Shown here piece after piece: positions 1 through 9,246 of a stretch of DNA of 64,000 nt (positions within the stretch are counted from its first letter, which is position 1; each line of letters opens with the position of its first letter). Below the pieces are notes generated by a model that ran no database searches, had not been told where the DNA came from, and worked only from the letters and a program-made list of their open reading frames with translations. The position numbers and the translations under genes were made by a program. This DNA is from Platanthera guangdongensis (taxonomy: Eukaryota; Streptophyta; Magnoliopsida; Asparagales; Orchidaceae). The stretch spans positions 106,107,295-106,171,294 of the forward strand of contig CM077159.1 in the NCBI GenBank assembly GCA_039583875.1, in the 5' to 3' direction.

Positions 1-1042
1 TGGCCAATCAGCAACAACAGGCAAGGACACAAATTGATGATATAATGGTCAAGCAAGGATATGTTCTAGAAAATCAACTTAGAATGAATGATAATCATAC
101 TGAATCACATAATGTGATTGTTACTCAGTTAAAGAATAAAGCAACTGCATTAACTGAGGAAAGGGCTAAAGAGAAGTCAGAATTTGATAAGAAACTTCAA
201 GAATATTTAGCCACTTTCCAATCAGCCATTCAAGCCTCTCAGAAAATCATATCTACTCAGCTACAGAAGTTTAAAGCTTATTATACTGAACAAACCAATT
301 ATCTAGTTAATCAGATCAGGTTCCAAAAAGATGACTTAAGAGATCATATTGAAAGAGAAGTCATAAAGGGGGAGAGGGTGATAGTCAATGCTAGCTCAGA
401 GCATGCCAAATGAATAACAAATGCTGTTAGAGCAACTCTAGGATATCCACCCATATATGATGATGATAATACAGCTGAGTTAGGTATTCAAGCTGCAGGA
501 ATTGAAGGGGGTCAGTAGGAGGTAGCTCAAATCATATACCCCCCCCTTCTAATTTTGAAGGAATTCAATAACTTGTTCAACAGATGTATAGCCCTCCAGA
601 GGCTACTAAGAATGTTATAATTGAGAATGTGGAAATGTTAGAGACAACACTGAATAAAGAGCAAGAAGCTCAACTCTCAAAGAAAAGGTTTAGAGAGCAG
701 GCTGAACTAAAGCCTGATTTTGAAAGATGGAGTCCAACTTCCAGAAATATAATACTCACTGCCTGGCAAGCTGTCAAAAACAAAATGTATGATAGAGGCA
801 AGTGGTATTTTGAAGTTGAGTGGAACAAATATCTGCAAATAAAAGATGTGATACAACAGTTCAAAAGGGATCACAAGGCTGGAAAAATACCTGCTACAGC
901 TGTAGAGTCCAGTAAATACTTTCCCAAGCCTTATCACTATTTTGAAAGGCAAAAAGTTAAGGCTGAAGAACTTAAGAAGAAGGATCTCAAAGGCAAGAAG
1001 CCAGCTGAAGATACTGAAGCTCCAGTACAAGCAAGGGTCTAG
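1..1042 (+). pseudogene. aORF, C-terminal half, of copia element A
   Basis: Reading frame entering from the left edge, open at 45-413 and 584-1042, with stops between. The first part is a lysine- and glutamine-rich predicted coiled coil. The second part has a WSPTSRNIIL motif and, about 60 residues on, YFPKPYHYFERQ. The same two motifs (WSPVSKNIIL, YYPKPKEYMERQ) end the aORF of element B at 9247-11547, so these are homologues about 100 residues apart from any pol domain. The frame stops about 300 bases before a polypurine tract and LTR, which places it as the extra ORF that SIRE/Maximus-type copia elements carry after gag-pol. Its function is unknown; older literature calls such ORFs env-like, but I see no signal peptide or membrane segment here. 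Stops in the middle mark this copy as dead. Confidence 0.75.
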
Positions 1043-1346
1043 TATGGAATAGGCATAGTAATCAAGGAGCCTGATCAGTCTTAGGATAAATTGACTAGAT
1101 TTTTAACATTGTAATCTTTAGTTTTAAACTCCATATAATCTGTTGTCAACAAACTTTTGTGAAGTTTAAACAACATAATGATTCATGCTTGTTATTGTTG
1201 TATCATATTCTGTGATGATATTAGTTACTTGTTTTGTTTATATGTTTCCCTGTCATTGAATGTTTTTATACATCATATTGTTAATTTTATTATAAGTGAT
1301 GTATATCATTGACTAAGGGTTATGACTTCCCCAAATAGGGGGAGAT
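1043..1346 (+). promoter_or_regulatory. 3' untranslated region and polypurine tract of element A
   Basis: No coding. The stretch ends in a purine run at about 1333-1346 (AAATAGGGGGAGA) immediately before TGTTGGG. This is the plus-strand primer site of a copia element and fixes the LTR start. The same purine run stands before the 3' LTR of element B. Confidence 0.85.
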
Positions 1347-1487
1347 TGTTGGGTACATTGGAAAATGTGTACCAGATTTGGAGAAGCCTCACCTAACTCA
1401 ATAATATGCATCAAGTTGTATTTGATGTTGTGTTGAGTTATCATGTGCAGGTTAAATAAATGGAAAGGAAAATTCTCTAAGTATAAG

Positions 1488-1895
1488 TGTCGACCCTTGG
1501 GAATGGCTGTGTCGACATCAAGGAGCAGATTGTGTCGGCACCCAGAATTTGTGTCGACACACAGAGAATCTGTCGATAACGCTGTGTTGACACTAAGGGC
1601 CAGATTGTGTCGACATTATCAGGAGCTGTGTCGACACACAGAGAAGCTGTCGACACATTCCAGAATTCTGTCGACAACGACTGTGTCGACACACAGAACT
1701 TGTGTTGACACACACCAGAATTCTGTCGACGCCAACTTTGTCAAGACAAGGAGTGTTTGTGTTGACACACAGGACTTGTGTCGACACATTCCACAGAAGC
1801 TGTGTTGAGAAGTAAAAGTGAAGCTATGTCGACAACAACAAGACTTGTGTCGACACATGTACTATGTGTGTCGACACATATGAAGTATTCAGTCG
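1488..1895. repeat. TGTCGACA tandem dyad array in U3 of LTR A
   Basis: About fifteen spaced copies of GTGTCGACAC or close variants, mixed with AGAATTCTG, lying 150-560 bases upstream of the TATA box. Each core is a palindrome containing a CpG. Copies with TGTTGACA instead of TGTCGACA look like CpG decay. Tandem U3 repeats act as enhancers in tobacco Tnt1; the same role here is inference. Confidence 0.85.
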
Positions 1896-2545
1896 ACATT
1901 CTCTGCTGCTGAGTTAAATTCTAATGAAGGCTGAAGTAATACAACTAGAGACTTGATAGCTATCATTACTGACATTGTTGTCACATCTATCAGAGGTGTC
2001 AGAAGACGGCTTGAAACCGGAATTGCCGGTTACCATGAATGAAGCCTATATATAAATATGCTCTCTCCACAATAACAATAACAGAGAACAGATAGTTGTT
2101 CAATTATTATCTCTGAAGAATTGAAAATCTAGAAGAAGAGAAAGAAGAAACAGTCAACAGATTATAGAGAGAGAAAAACAAGAAGGAGAGAAGTTCTCAT
2201 CCAGTGAAGGCAGATCCTGAACAGTCTGCCAGAAGAATTCAGATTAATTTCTGAAGGAGGAGGATTGAAGATCAACTCCAACATCAAGAAGATCAACCCT
2301 ACTTTGTTCAAATTCAAGAAGCTTTGAAGAAAGCTAAGACAGGTTGATCCTTAAGTAATCAATTCTATCAAGAACTGATCAAGAAGCCTTCAACCAATTC
2401 TCTCTCCATCTGGTTGAAGATATTTTTTTCTTTCTATCAATAATTCTTATAGGATCTGTAATAGATCTGAGTGTGTGAGATTTACATCTCTGAGTTTTAA
2501 GCATACATTATAAAGGCTGAGGTAGGGCTGAGTGCTTGAGGTAGG

Positions 2546-2745
2546 GGAATCTGTTCCTTGAGTTGTAGGACTGTGAAAGAGGTTGAGGTAGGGCTTTTTC
2601 CTGAGTTGTCGGAGTGGGGTGTCACTCTGAGTTGTAGGCCTATGAAAGAGGCTGAGGTAGGGCTTGTGCCTGAGTTGTAGGGGTGTGGATTCACTCTGAG
2701 TTGTAGGAACCAGTCTTGGTTCTGAGCTGTAAGATCTGCGGATCT
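2546..2745 (+). other. phased stem-loop array in leader of LTR A
   Basis: Small inverted repeats start near 2546, 2612, 2638, 2660, 2685, 2707 and 2732: for example GAGTG/CACTC (2612-2627), GCCT/AGGC (2638-2652), GAACCA/TGGTTC (2707-2722) and AGATC/GATCT (2732-2745). Most are separated by a repeated spacer close to TGAGTTGTAGG. The stems differ while the spacer is constant. The region lies between the TATA box and the LTR end, so it is transcribed. Confidence 0.6.
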
Positions 2746-3009
2746 GAGAAGAAGGAAGGAAGTTAGGTCGAATCTAATACACTGCTAGATAGGCGAAGGG
2801 GGAAAGTGAATGTACCCATCATTTGGGAAACCACTATAAAACTGGTGTGCAATCTGTGAATGTTGTGTATGTGAATGTTGTGTTGTATTTTCTACTGAAT
2901 ATATTACTAAACTAGATAGAATTATCTGCCTAAGTCAGAAAAAGAATTGAACCTATTCACCCCCCCCCCCCCTCTAGGTGTTTAGAACATCTTGAAACCA
3001 ATTCTTTCA

Positions 3010-4784
3010 CATATTTTTAGTGGCTTCACCTAGAGATACAAAACCCTCAGGTTGTGTAATATACACTTCCTCAAGGATGTTTCCATTAAGGAAAGCTGTT
3101 TTGACATACATCTGCCAGATCTCATAGTCATAATACGCAGCAATAGCAAGCAAACTTTTGATGGACTTAACCATGACAATACGGGAAAAGGTCTCATCAT
3201 ATTCAATATCAGGAATTTGCTTGAAACCCTTAGCCACCAGTCATCTTTTAATGTCTGTGCATTCCCATCCATATTGGTCTTTTTCTTGAGGACCCACTTG
3301 CATCCTATGGGTCTTACCCCTTCAGGTAGTTCCACCAAAGTCCATACTTGGTTTTCATACATGGAGTCCATTTTAGATTTCATGGCCTCAAACCACTTCT
3401 CGGAGTCTGGTCCACCTATAGCCTCATGGTAGGTTGCAAGCTCATCACTATGATCCATAAACAACACATTACCTATTTGAGACATGAAAAATCCATATCT
3501 CTCAGGCTCAAACCTTGGTCCACCAGATCTACATGGAACATGTGTTTTCTGAGCAGGTTCTCCAACTACAACAACTTATAGTCCTGACTCAGGTTCCAAT
3601 TCTGGTTCATGCACTGTTTGTGGTTCTTGAACTTTTTCAAGTTCTACATTAGAAGTCTTTATACTTAAGAACTCTTTCTCAAGAAATACACCAGTCCTTG
3701 CGACAAACACTTTGCCCTAGGACGGTAGGTAAAAGTCGTGCCCTTTGGTTTCCCTAGGATACCCCACAAGATAACACTTATCTGATTTGGGTTCCAGCTT
3801 ATTAGGCATTTGACATCTTATGTATGCCTGACAGCCCCAAACCTTAATGAACGACATACTGGGATGCTTCCCAGTTTATATCTCATATGGTGTTTTTAGA
3901 GCCGCTTTTGTTGGAGCACGATTTAATGTTAAAGCAGCAGGTTTTAGAGCAAAGCCCCAAAAGGAAACAGATAGATCTGCATGACTCATCATTGACTGTA
4001 CCATGTCTAACAATGTACGATTCCTCCTCTCAGACAAACCATTATATTGTGGTGTTGTAGGTGGAGTGAGCTGTGATACAATACCACACTCTTTCAGATG
4101 ATCACAGAACTCATGACTTAGGTATTCACCACCTCGATCAAATCAGAGTGCTTTAACCTTCTTACTCAGTTGGTTTTCTACTTCGCTTTTAAACACTTTG
4201 AACTTTTCAAAGTTTTCAGATTTTCACATCATAAGATACACGTATTTGTATCCACTGAAATCATCAGTAAATGTAACAAAGTAGAAATATCCACCTCATG
4301 CCATAGAACTCATGGGTCCACATAGATCACTATGTACTATACCCAAGAGATCATCAGCCCTCTTATTGTTTCCAGTGAAAGGGACTTTAGTCATCTTGAC
4401 TAACAAACAAGATTCGTATCTCCCAAATGATTCATAATCAAATGAGTCCAATAGTCCGTCTTCATGGAGCTTGGATATACGTTTCTCATTTATATGGCCC
4501 AAATGACAATTCCAAAGGTACGTAGGGTTTGAGTCATTTGTTCTTAGTATTTTAGTATTTTCAATATTATAGATCAAATGGTCTAAGTTCAAAACATACA
4601 GACCATTAAACATTTAGGCTACACCATAACAAACATCATTCTTAAATATCGAACAACAATTATTCTTAATAATAAATGAAAAACCCATCGTGTCCAAACA
4701 TGAAATGGATAAAATGTTTCTAGTTATGGAAGGAACAAAATAACAATTATCTAATTCTATTACAAGCCCACTGTGTAAAGCAAG
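3010..4784 (-). pseudogene. H1 pol: protease end, integrase, reverse transcriptase start
   Basis: Decayed copia pol on the minus strand. From 4784 downward: end of protease and GAG-pre-integrase (residues such as LWNCHLGHIN near 4500), integrase core (HSDLCGPM near 4330, then DRGGEY with degenerate flanks near 4130), integrase C-terminus, then reverse transcriptase beginning near 3460 (SEKWFEAMKSKMDSM, GCKWVLKKK) and running to QMYVKTAFLNGN and the motif before the catalytic YVDD, which is lost to the insertion of A. Several in-frame stops and at least one frameshift near 3240 are visible. The protein is Tnt1/Tork-like by eye; the lineage is unproven. Confidence 0.85.
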
Positions 4785-5102
4785 TGTTGGGTATTGTATC
4801 CACAATTACCTGGATTTGAGGAAGCCACCTGTCAAGATAAGATGAATTCACAATGTATTTGATGAAACCTCTTAAGTTGTGCTTGCAGTTCTTCCACGCT
4901 AAGTGCACACCAATGTCAGGGTGCAGTAGGTCAATATACACGGGTCTGCACGACGTAATCCCTCGTTGAGCAGATCAGTGTGTTGGCCTACGTGTACTCT
5001 CTCTATTGGAGTGCACTTACTTTCAAGTACAGGGCCGTGTTTATGCAAGAGAAGACAAGGAGCAAGGATGGGTCAAGGAAAAGCTCTTGGGTGGAAAGAC
5101 GA

Positions 5103-5435
5103 AAATTCGTCTAAGTAAAATTCGACGAGAATCGCCAAGTGATTCTCGTCGATTCGGCGAGAATCACTAGTGATTCTCGCCGAATCGTCGAGAATCATTA
5201 GTGATTCTCGCCGACTCTTTCCGGCTACCTCAAAACGGTGCCAAGTAAGATTCGGCGAGAATCACTAGTGATTCTCGCCGAACCCATCGTTGAGCAGATC
5301 TTGAATACAAGTTATATTCATTGAGAATCAACAAGTGATTCGGCGAGAATCACAAGTGATTCTCGACGAATCGTCGAGAATCACTAACTGATTCTCGCCG
5401 ATTTGTCGAGAATCATCTGCGAATCTCGCCGATTT
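5103..5435. repeat. Dyad array in U3 of LTR B
   Basis: Roughly eight to ten units of GATTCTCGCCGAATCG and its complement (for example ATTCTCGCCGAATCG, TCGTCGAGAATC, CACTAGTGATT), arranged head to head so that most pairs form hairpins. All lie within 120-450 bases upstream of the TATA box. The 3' LTR copy is at about 12120-12455. Confidence 0.85.
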
Positions 5436-5554
5436 TTACTTAGCGATTTCTCTGGAAGCTGCTGGACCGGATTCTGCCGATGGACTATTTTGAACCAGAT
5501 TTCGGGTTTCTACTTGTGGGACCCACAACGATCATATTGTTAGTATCTACAGTG

Positions 5555-5562
5555 TATAAATA
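5555..5562 (+). promoter_or_regulatory. TATA box of LTR B
   Basis: TATAAATA in the context GTGTATAAATACACGG, conserved in the 3' LTR at 12571-12578. It lies directly downstream of the U3 dyad array, as expected for the LTR promoter. Confidence 0.75.
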
Positions 5563-6095
5563 CACGGGTATTTTTGCACAGCAAAAGGAGCTAAGAAGAA
5601 AAGAAAAACGTGAGCCGCGACCTGACCTAGTTTCTCAATTTCCGCCGCCGCCTCTGTCGCCGCGCGAGAGTGTAGATCGCCGGTCTTGATCGTGGTTTCT
5701 TCCAGATCTCCGGTCAATAGAAGCTTAGCTAAGCTTAGAGTCTCACGTGTCTAACCAGAGATCTCTTGTCTCTTGATTTGTAGATCGGGTAAATCTTCCC
5801 CATCCGAATCGATTGAGACGATTGATCCTAGTGTGACCGTTGGTAGACCTAGCTAGCTTCGCTACGAAGTTTGGATCTCCAAAGTACAGCAGCCGCGCAC
5901 CGTCGTTGCCGCCGATCCCGAACCAAGCCGCCGCTCGTCTTGCCGCCGCCGGTTCCGGGGAGATTCACTCCAAGAGAGATCTAGGGTTGTAGACTCTTCG
6001 TTGACTTCATGAACACGTCGTCAAACGAAGAGGAACACCATAGTCTCCAAACGTAGTTTGTATCTTTTGTACATTCTATTTATTTTTGTTGTAAA

Positions 6096-6206
6096 GGAAC
6101 AGTTGTTCCGAGGTGTAAGGGTTGGGTGCAACCCGTGGTGTGGGAGTGTTGACTCCTACGTGTGGAAGGGTTCCTTCCGATAGTGCAAGGATTGGATTTC
6201 AATCCT
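6096..6206 (+). other. Five phased stem-loops in leader of LTR B
   Basis: Five consecutive hairpins with about 23-base spacing: GGAAC/GTTCC (6096-6109), GGGTTG/CAACCC (6119-6134), GGAGT/ACTCC (6143-6156), GGAAGG/CCTTCC (6164-6178) and AGGATTG/CAATCCT (6188-6206). Loops are 3-5 bases. Stems are all different. They lie downstream of the TATA box and upstream of the primer site, so they are in the RNA leader. The 3' LTR copy (13111-13221) keeps the first four. Confidence 0.75.
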
Positions 6207-6427
6207 GTTGGTGAAGAGACCGAGTCGTCCCTTGTTGGGAGATAGGTCGAAGGGGGAAAGTGGATGTACCCAAGTCGGGGAACCACAATAATTTGCCTGT
6301 GTATTCTGTGTGCTGTGTTGTTTTATTTTATTGTGCAGGTACAATCTTAAATTCCGCAAAAACGCTGCACGTCACCTATTCCCCCCCCCCATAGGTGAAC
6401 ATAGTTGACACTAGGTGGACTTTCAAG

Positions 6428-6439
6428 TGGTATCAGAGC
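6428..6439 (+). promoter_or_regulatory. Primer binding site of element B
   Basis: TGGTATCAGAGC two bases after the LTR end, complementary to the 3' end of plant initiator methionine tRNA, the usual copia primer. Confidence 0.95.
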
Positions 6440-6499
6440 GAGGTTACTCATCAAAAAGGTTAACACCTTGAGTAGTATCCTGCCACCAGTGTCAGAAGC

Positions 6500-8072
6500 A
6501 TGGAGCTGGATTATGAGATATCGCCACTAAGACTCCCCGCATGTACAAAGGAGTATTATCCCGTCTGGAGGATGAGGGTGTCATATCACTTGGAGGCCAT
6601 CGATCCTCGAGCATCCTTCATCCTGGAAGAGGGTCCGTTTATCCCTATGAAGACCTCCGACTCTGGAATCCAAGTGCCCAAGTGCATTGCTGAGATGTCA
6701 GAGACGGAACTTTCATTATTTAAATTGGACCAGAGGATTCGTCAAATTATCATGGATATCTGGTCTGGAGCTTCTCGCTCTAGATTGGAAAAATGTAGGA
6801 CGGCTAAATCTATGTGGGAGATGATCTCAGAGCTGATGGGGGGGTCAGAGAAAGCTGAAATCTGCTGTCAACCAGAGGATGAAGCCTATGTGGGGGTCCT
6901 CACCTCTGAGGATGAAGGCATGGATCTCTCGGACAACATCAGAGCTCCAGTGTCCGTGTCAGAGACTGAAGAGGCAAGTGAGGAAAGCAGCTCTGATGAG
7001 GATGAGACAATGGTCACTGGCTCTAATGACAATAACACAGAAGAGCAGGTAACCTCTTCATCCTGCCCCGTATCTCTTGAAATTTCTGAAGACAGGAACT
7101 GCTTTCCTTCAGACGATTCTGATTCCCTGAAGAGATCCCTTCAGAAAAGCAACCTACTTGCTGAGGAGCAAGCTCAAGAGATTTCTCGACTGAAGATCTT
7201 GTTGGTTCTCCAATTGGCGTCCAACAAGGTCAAGGACTCTAAGATCTCAGCTCTAGAGAGTAGTCTAGAGAATGAGAAAAGAATAGTATCAAACCTTTCC
7301 AAGGTTGATGCTATAAAGAGAAAGCAAGAAAACGGGTGGATCTCCCGGATTATCAATTCGTGGAGAAATGGGGAAACGGTATTCCGACCCCCCACTCCAA
7401 GCAGGAAGGCAACTCATCATGCCTTCAGGTATGACCACAGGAATAGTCGTGGTCACTGCAAGGGTGATCTGTCCCCATGTGGAGACACTCGTAGTGCAAG
7501 GGCCGTCGTGGCCACCCATAAGAGAATACCTAAGGCTCATTCTGAGGCCTTTGTATTCACTGCCACTGCCCCAACTCGGTGCGAATCTGCATGTACCAGC
7601 TCACAGAAGACTTCTCACCATCCGAGGACACAGGATAGGGAGGTTAGAAGTCATGGTGTAAGTTTTCATGAGGCCTCAGGAAGGGGGATGCCTGAAAGGA
7701 AGGCACCACCTCCTCGGCCTCATGCCGCTTGCAACATGCATTCCTTCCACCCTTCCACGTGTCACGATGGAAGAGGAAATTTTGTGAGGAGATCATGCTC
7801 TATCCCGTTTAGACCTAGGACAGTGACTACCTCAGTCACTAGATCAGGTCGGAAAACGGCGATACAACATTCACCCATGTTGGTGCTGTGGCAAAGTGGG
7901 GCACTTTGCCATCGACTGTTGGCACAACCCCTCTGTGCCAAAGGCAAGGGCTTATCCACATTCACGGGACAGAGGTAGTCTTCCTGGCAGGTTTTCTGAA
8001 GGAAGGCAGTCGAGTGCTTATGCTAATAGGAACCTAGGACCCAATATGATTTGGGTTCCTAAGGTAAAGTAA
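6500..8072 (+). pseudogene. gag of element B
   Basis: Capsid-type protein of a copia element. The start ATG follows the primer site by 60 bases. Residues 1-120 hold a copia gag N-terminus (YYPVWRMRVSYHLEAIDP, then RLEKCRTAKSMWEMISELM), followed by an acidic stretch and a coiled coil ending near residue 280. The initial frame runs to 7978, but the CCHC zinc knuckle (CWCCGKVGHFAIDC, 7878-7919) and the typical gag terminus GPNMIWVPKVK with its stop at 8070-8072 are in the +1 frame, so a net one-base frameshift lies between about 7360 and 7870. In related elements the protease follows this terminus; here it is absent. Confidence 0.85.
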
Positions 8073-8297
8073 TTCTTTCTTGCAGGGTAGTCTAGGTTCC
8101 CTTAAATATGATGGGAACTAGACAGTAGGTGGCTCAAGACTAAATTGGAACAAGCGTCTGGAATAACAGATTGATATCTAATTGAGCTTATTCACATCGA
8201 GCTCCTAATATGTTTTACCTGAGGGACTAAATGACAACTCTCATAATCCCAGGTACGTTTGCTCAGTTCCAGGACTTGAGTCATAGGGTATCCACAG

Positions 8298-8357
<60 letters not shown>

Positions 8358-9246
8358 TTATACGTATACTTCACTTGTATGTAAGTACATCTAAGGAATG
8401 TCAACTGGTATGAGGGTGATTGCAAGTCAGTCTTTTCTTGATCACTTTCTAGTTATCCTTGAAATCATCTAATAACATGGAGGAAAAAGTCCTTATTACA
8501 TTGGCCTTGAAAAGCTTATTTAGTGATCCTGGTTATTGTTCTAACCTCTTCTTTTAGTGTTCCCTTCATGAACTAGGAATTGATTTTATGATGGCAAATG
8601 TACAGATTTAAATAAAGGACCTGTAGCATATGCAAAGCGTATTTACTAGCCTTTGAGGAAACTTAAAAGATATTTATCACTCGTTGCAGAAACCCTGAAA
8701 GAAATAATGAATTTTCCATCTGTTCACTAAAATCTAGCGAAGATTGTCATCAAGAAATATATGGAATAGCCGGAAACCCGTTAAAATCCTTCTAAATCCC
8801 GTCAATCTCACATAGTCTCCCGCCGAACTCACCTTTATATATTTAGAATCCCGCCGACTCTTCACCTTCCATAGGAATCCCGCCGAAGGAGCAAACTCTC
8901 GGAATCCCGCCGAACTTCACAGGAAACACGCGAACCTTCGCCGAATCGTCTTCCCGTAGGGTTCTCGCCAAATCCCGCAGAACTCCGCAGGAAAAACTCA
9001 CCAGGAATCGCGCAGGCATCCGTCGAATCCCGCCTAATCCCGTCGAATCACCAAAGGTTTCCCGCAAGAATCCCGCCGAAGCTCTCACCGACGATCTCTC
9101 CCAGTTTCGATTCTTCTCCGCTCGAACTAACTCACCGTCTACACCGTTAGGTATCCCCTCACCCTCACTTGGACTTGATCACTAGTGTCGCTTCCTTTTT
9201 GATTTTTGATTAAGCGTAGAATAGGGCTTCTCTCCCTAGATCTGCA
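8073..9246 (+). other. Non-coding spacer between gag and aORF of element B
   Basis: No coding seen. Contains a TA microsatellite (8299-8352), then AT-rich unique sequence, then from about 8768 to 9090 a degenerate array of AATCCCGCCGAA-like units with a possible TATA box (TTTATATA, 8834-8841). A possible intron follows at 9151-9239 (donor TTAG/GTATCC, acceptor CCCTAG/A, T-rich before the acceptor). The aORF start is seven bases after that acceptor. This is where pol would lie in an autonomous relative. The reading as a promoter and 5' intron is inference. Confidence 0.5.

Larger units (their letters stand above)
1347..3009 (+). repeat. 3' LTR of copia element A
   Basis: Starts TGTTGGG after the polypurine tract and ends CTTTCA, like the LTR of element B. 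The 1663 bases contain, in order, a U3 array of TGTCGACA dyads (1488-1895), a TATA box (TATATAAATA, 2049-2058), a leader with stem-loops (2546-2745), the shared U5 box (2801-2840) and a C run at about 2960. Right of it the reverse transcriptase of H1 resumes on the minus strand, so 3010-3014 (CATAT) should be one copy of the target duplication; its partner lies left of the window. Outside the termini and U5 box the sequence is unlike LTR B. Confidence 0.85.
4785..6425 (+). repeat. 5' LTR of element B
   Basis: Starts TGTTGGGTATTG, ends GGACTTTCA. Contains the U3 dyad array (5103-5435), a TATA box (TATAAATA, 5555-5562) followed by a C/T- and G/C-rich transcribed leader, five stem-loops (6096-6206), the shared U5 box (6253-6290) and a C run near 6381. 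Short open frames inside are not genes. Confidence 0.95.

Noticed and set aside
1488..1895. CRISPR-like regularly spaced repeats
   Set aside because: Plant LTR U3 context, irregular spacing, spacers that are themselves repeats and no cas genes.
6428..6439. tRNA gene fragment
   Set aside because: Matches only the 3' end of initiator tRNA and lies next to an LTR; it is a primer site. No full tRNA was found in the window.
8768..9090. Array of E2F sites upstream of the aORF
   Set aside because: Only one site (near 9058) fits TTTCCCGC; the common unit AATCCCGCCGAA does not match the consensus.
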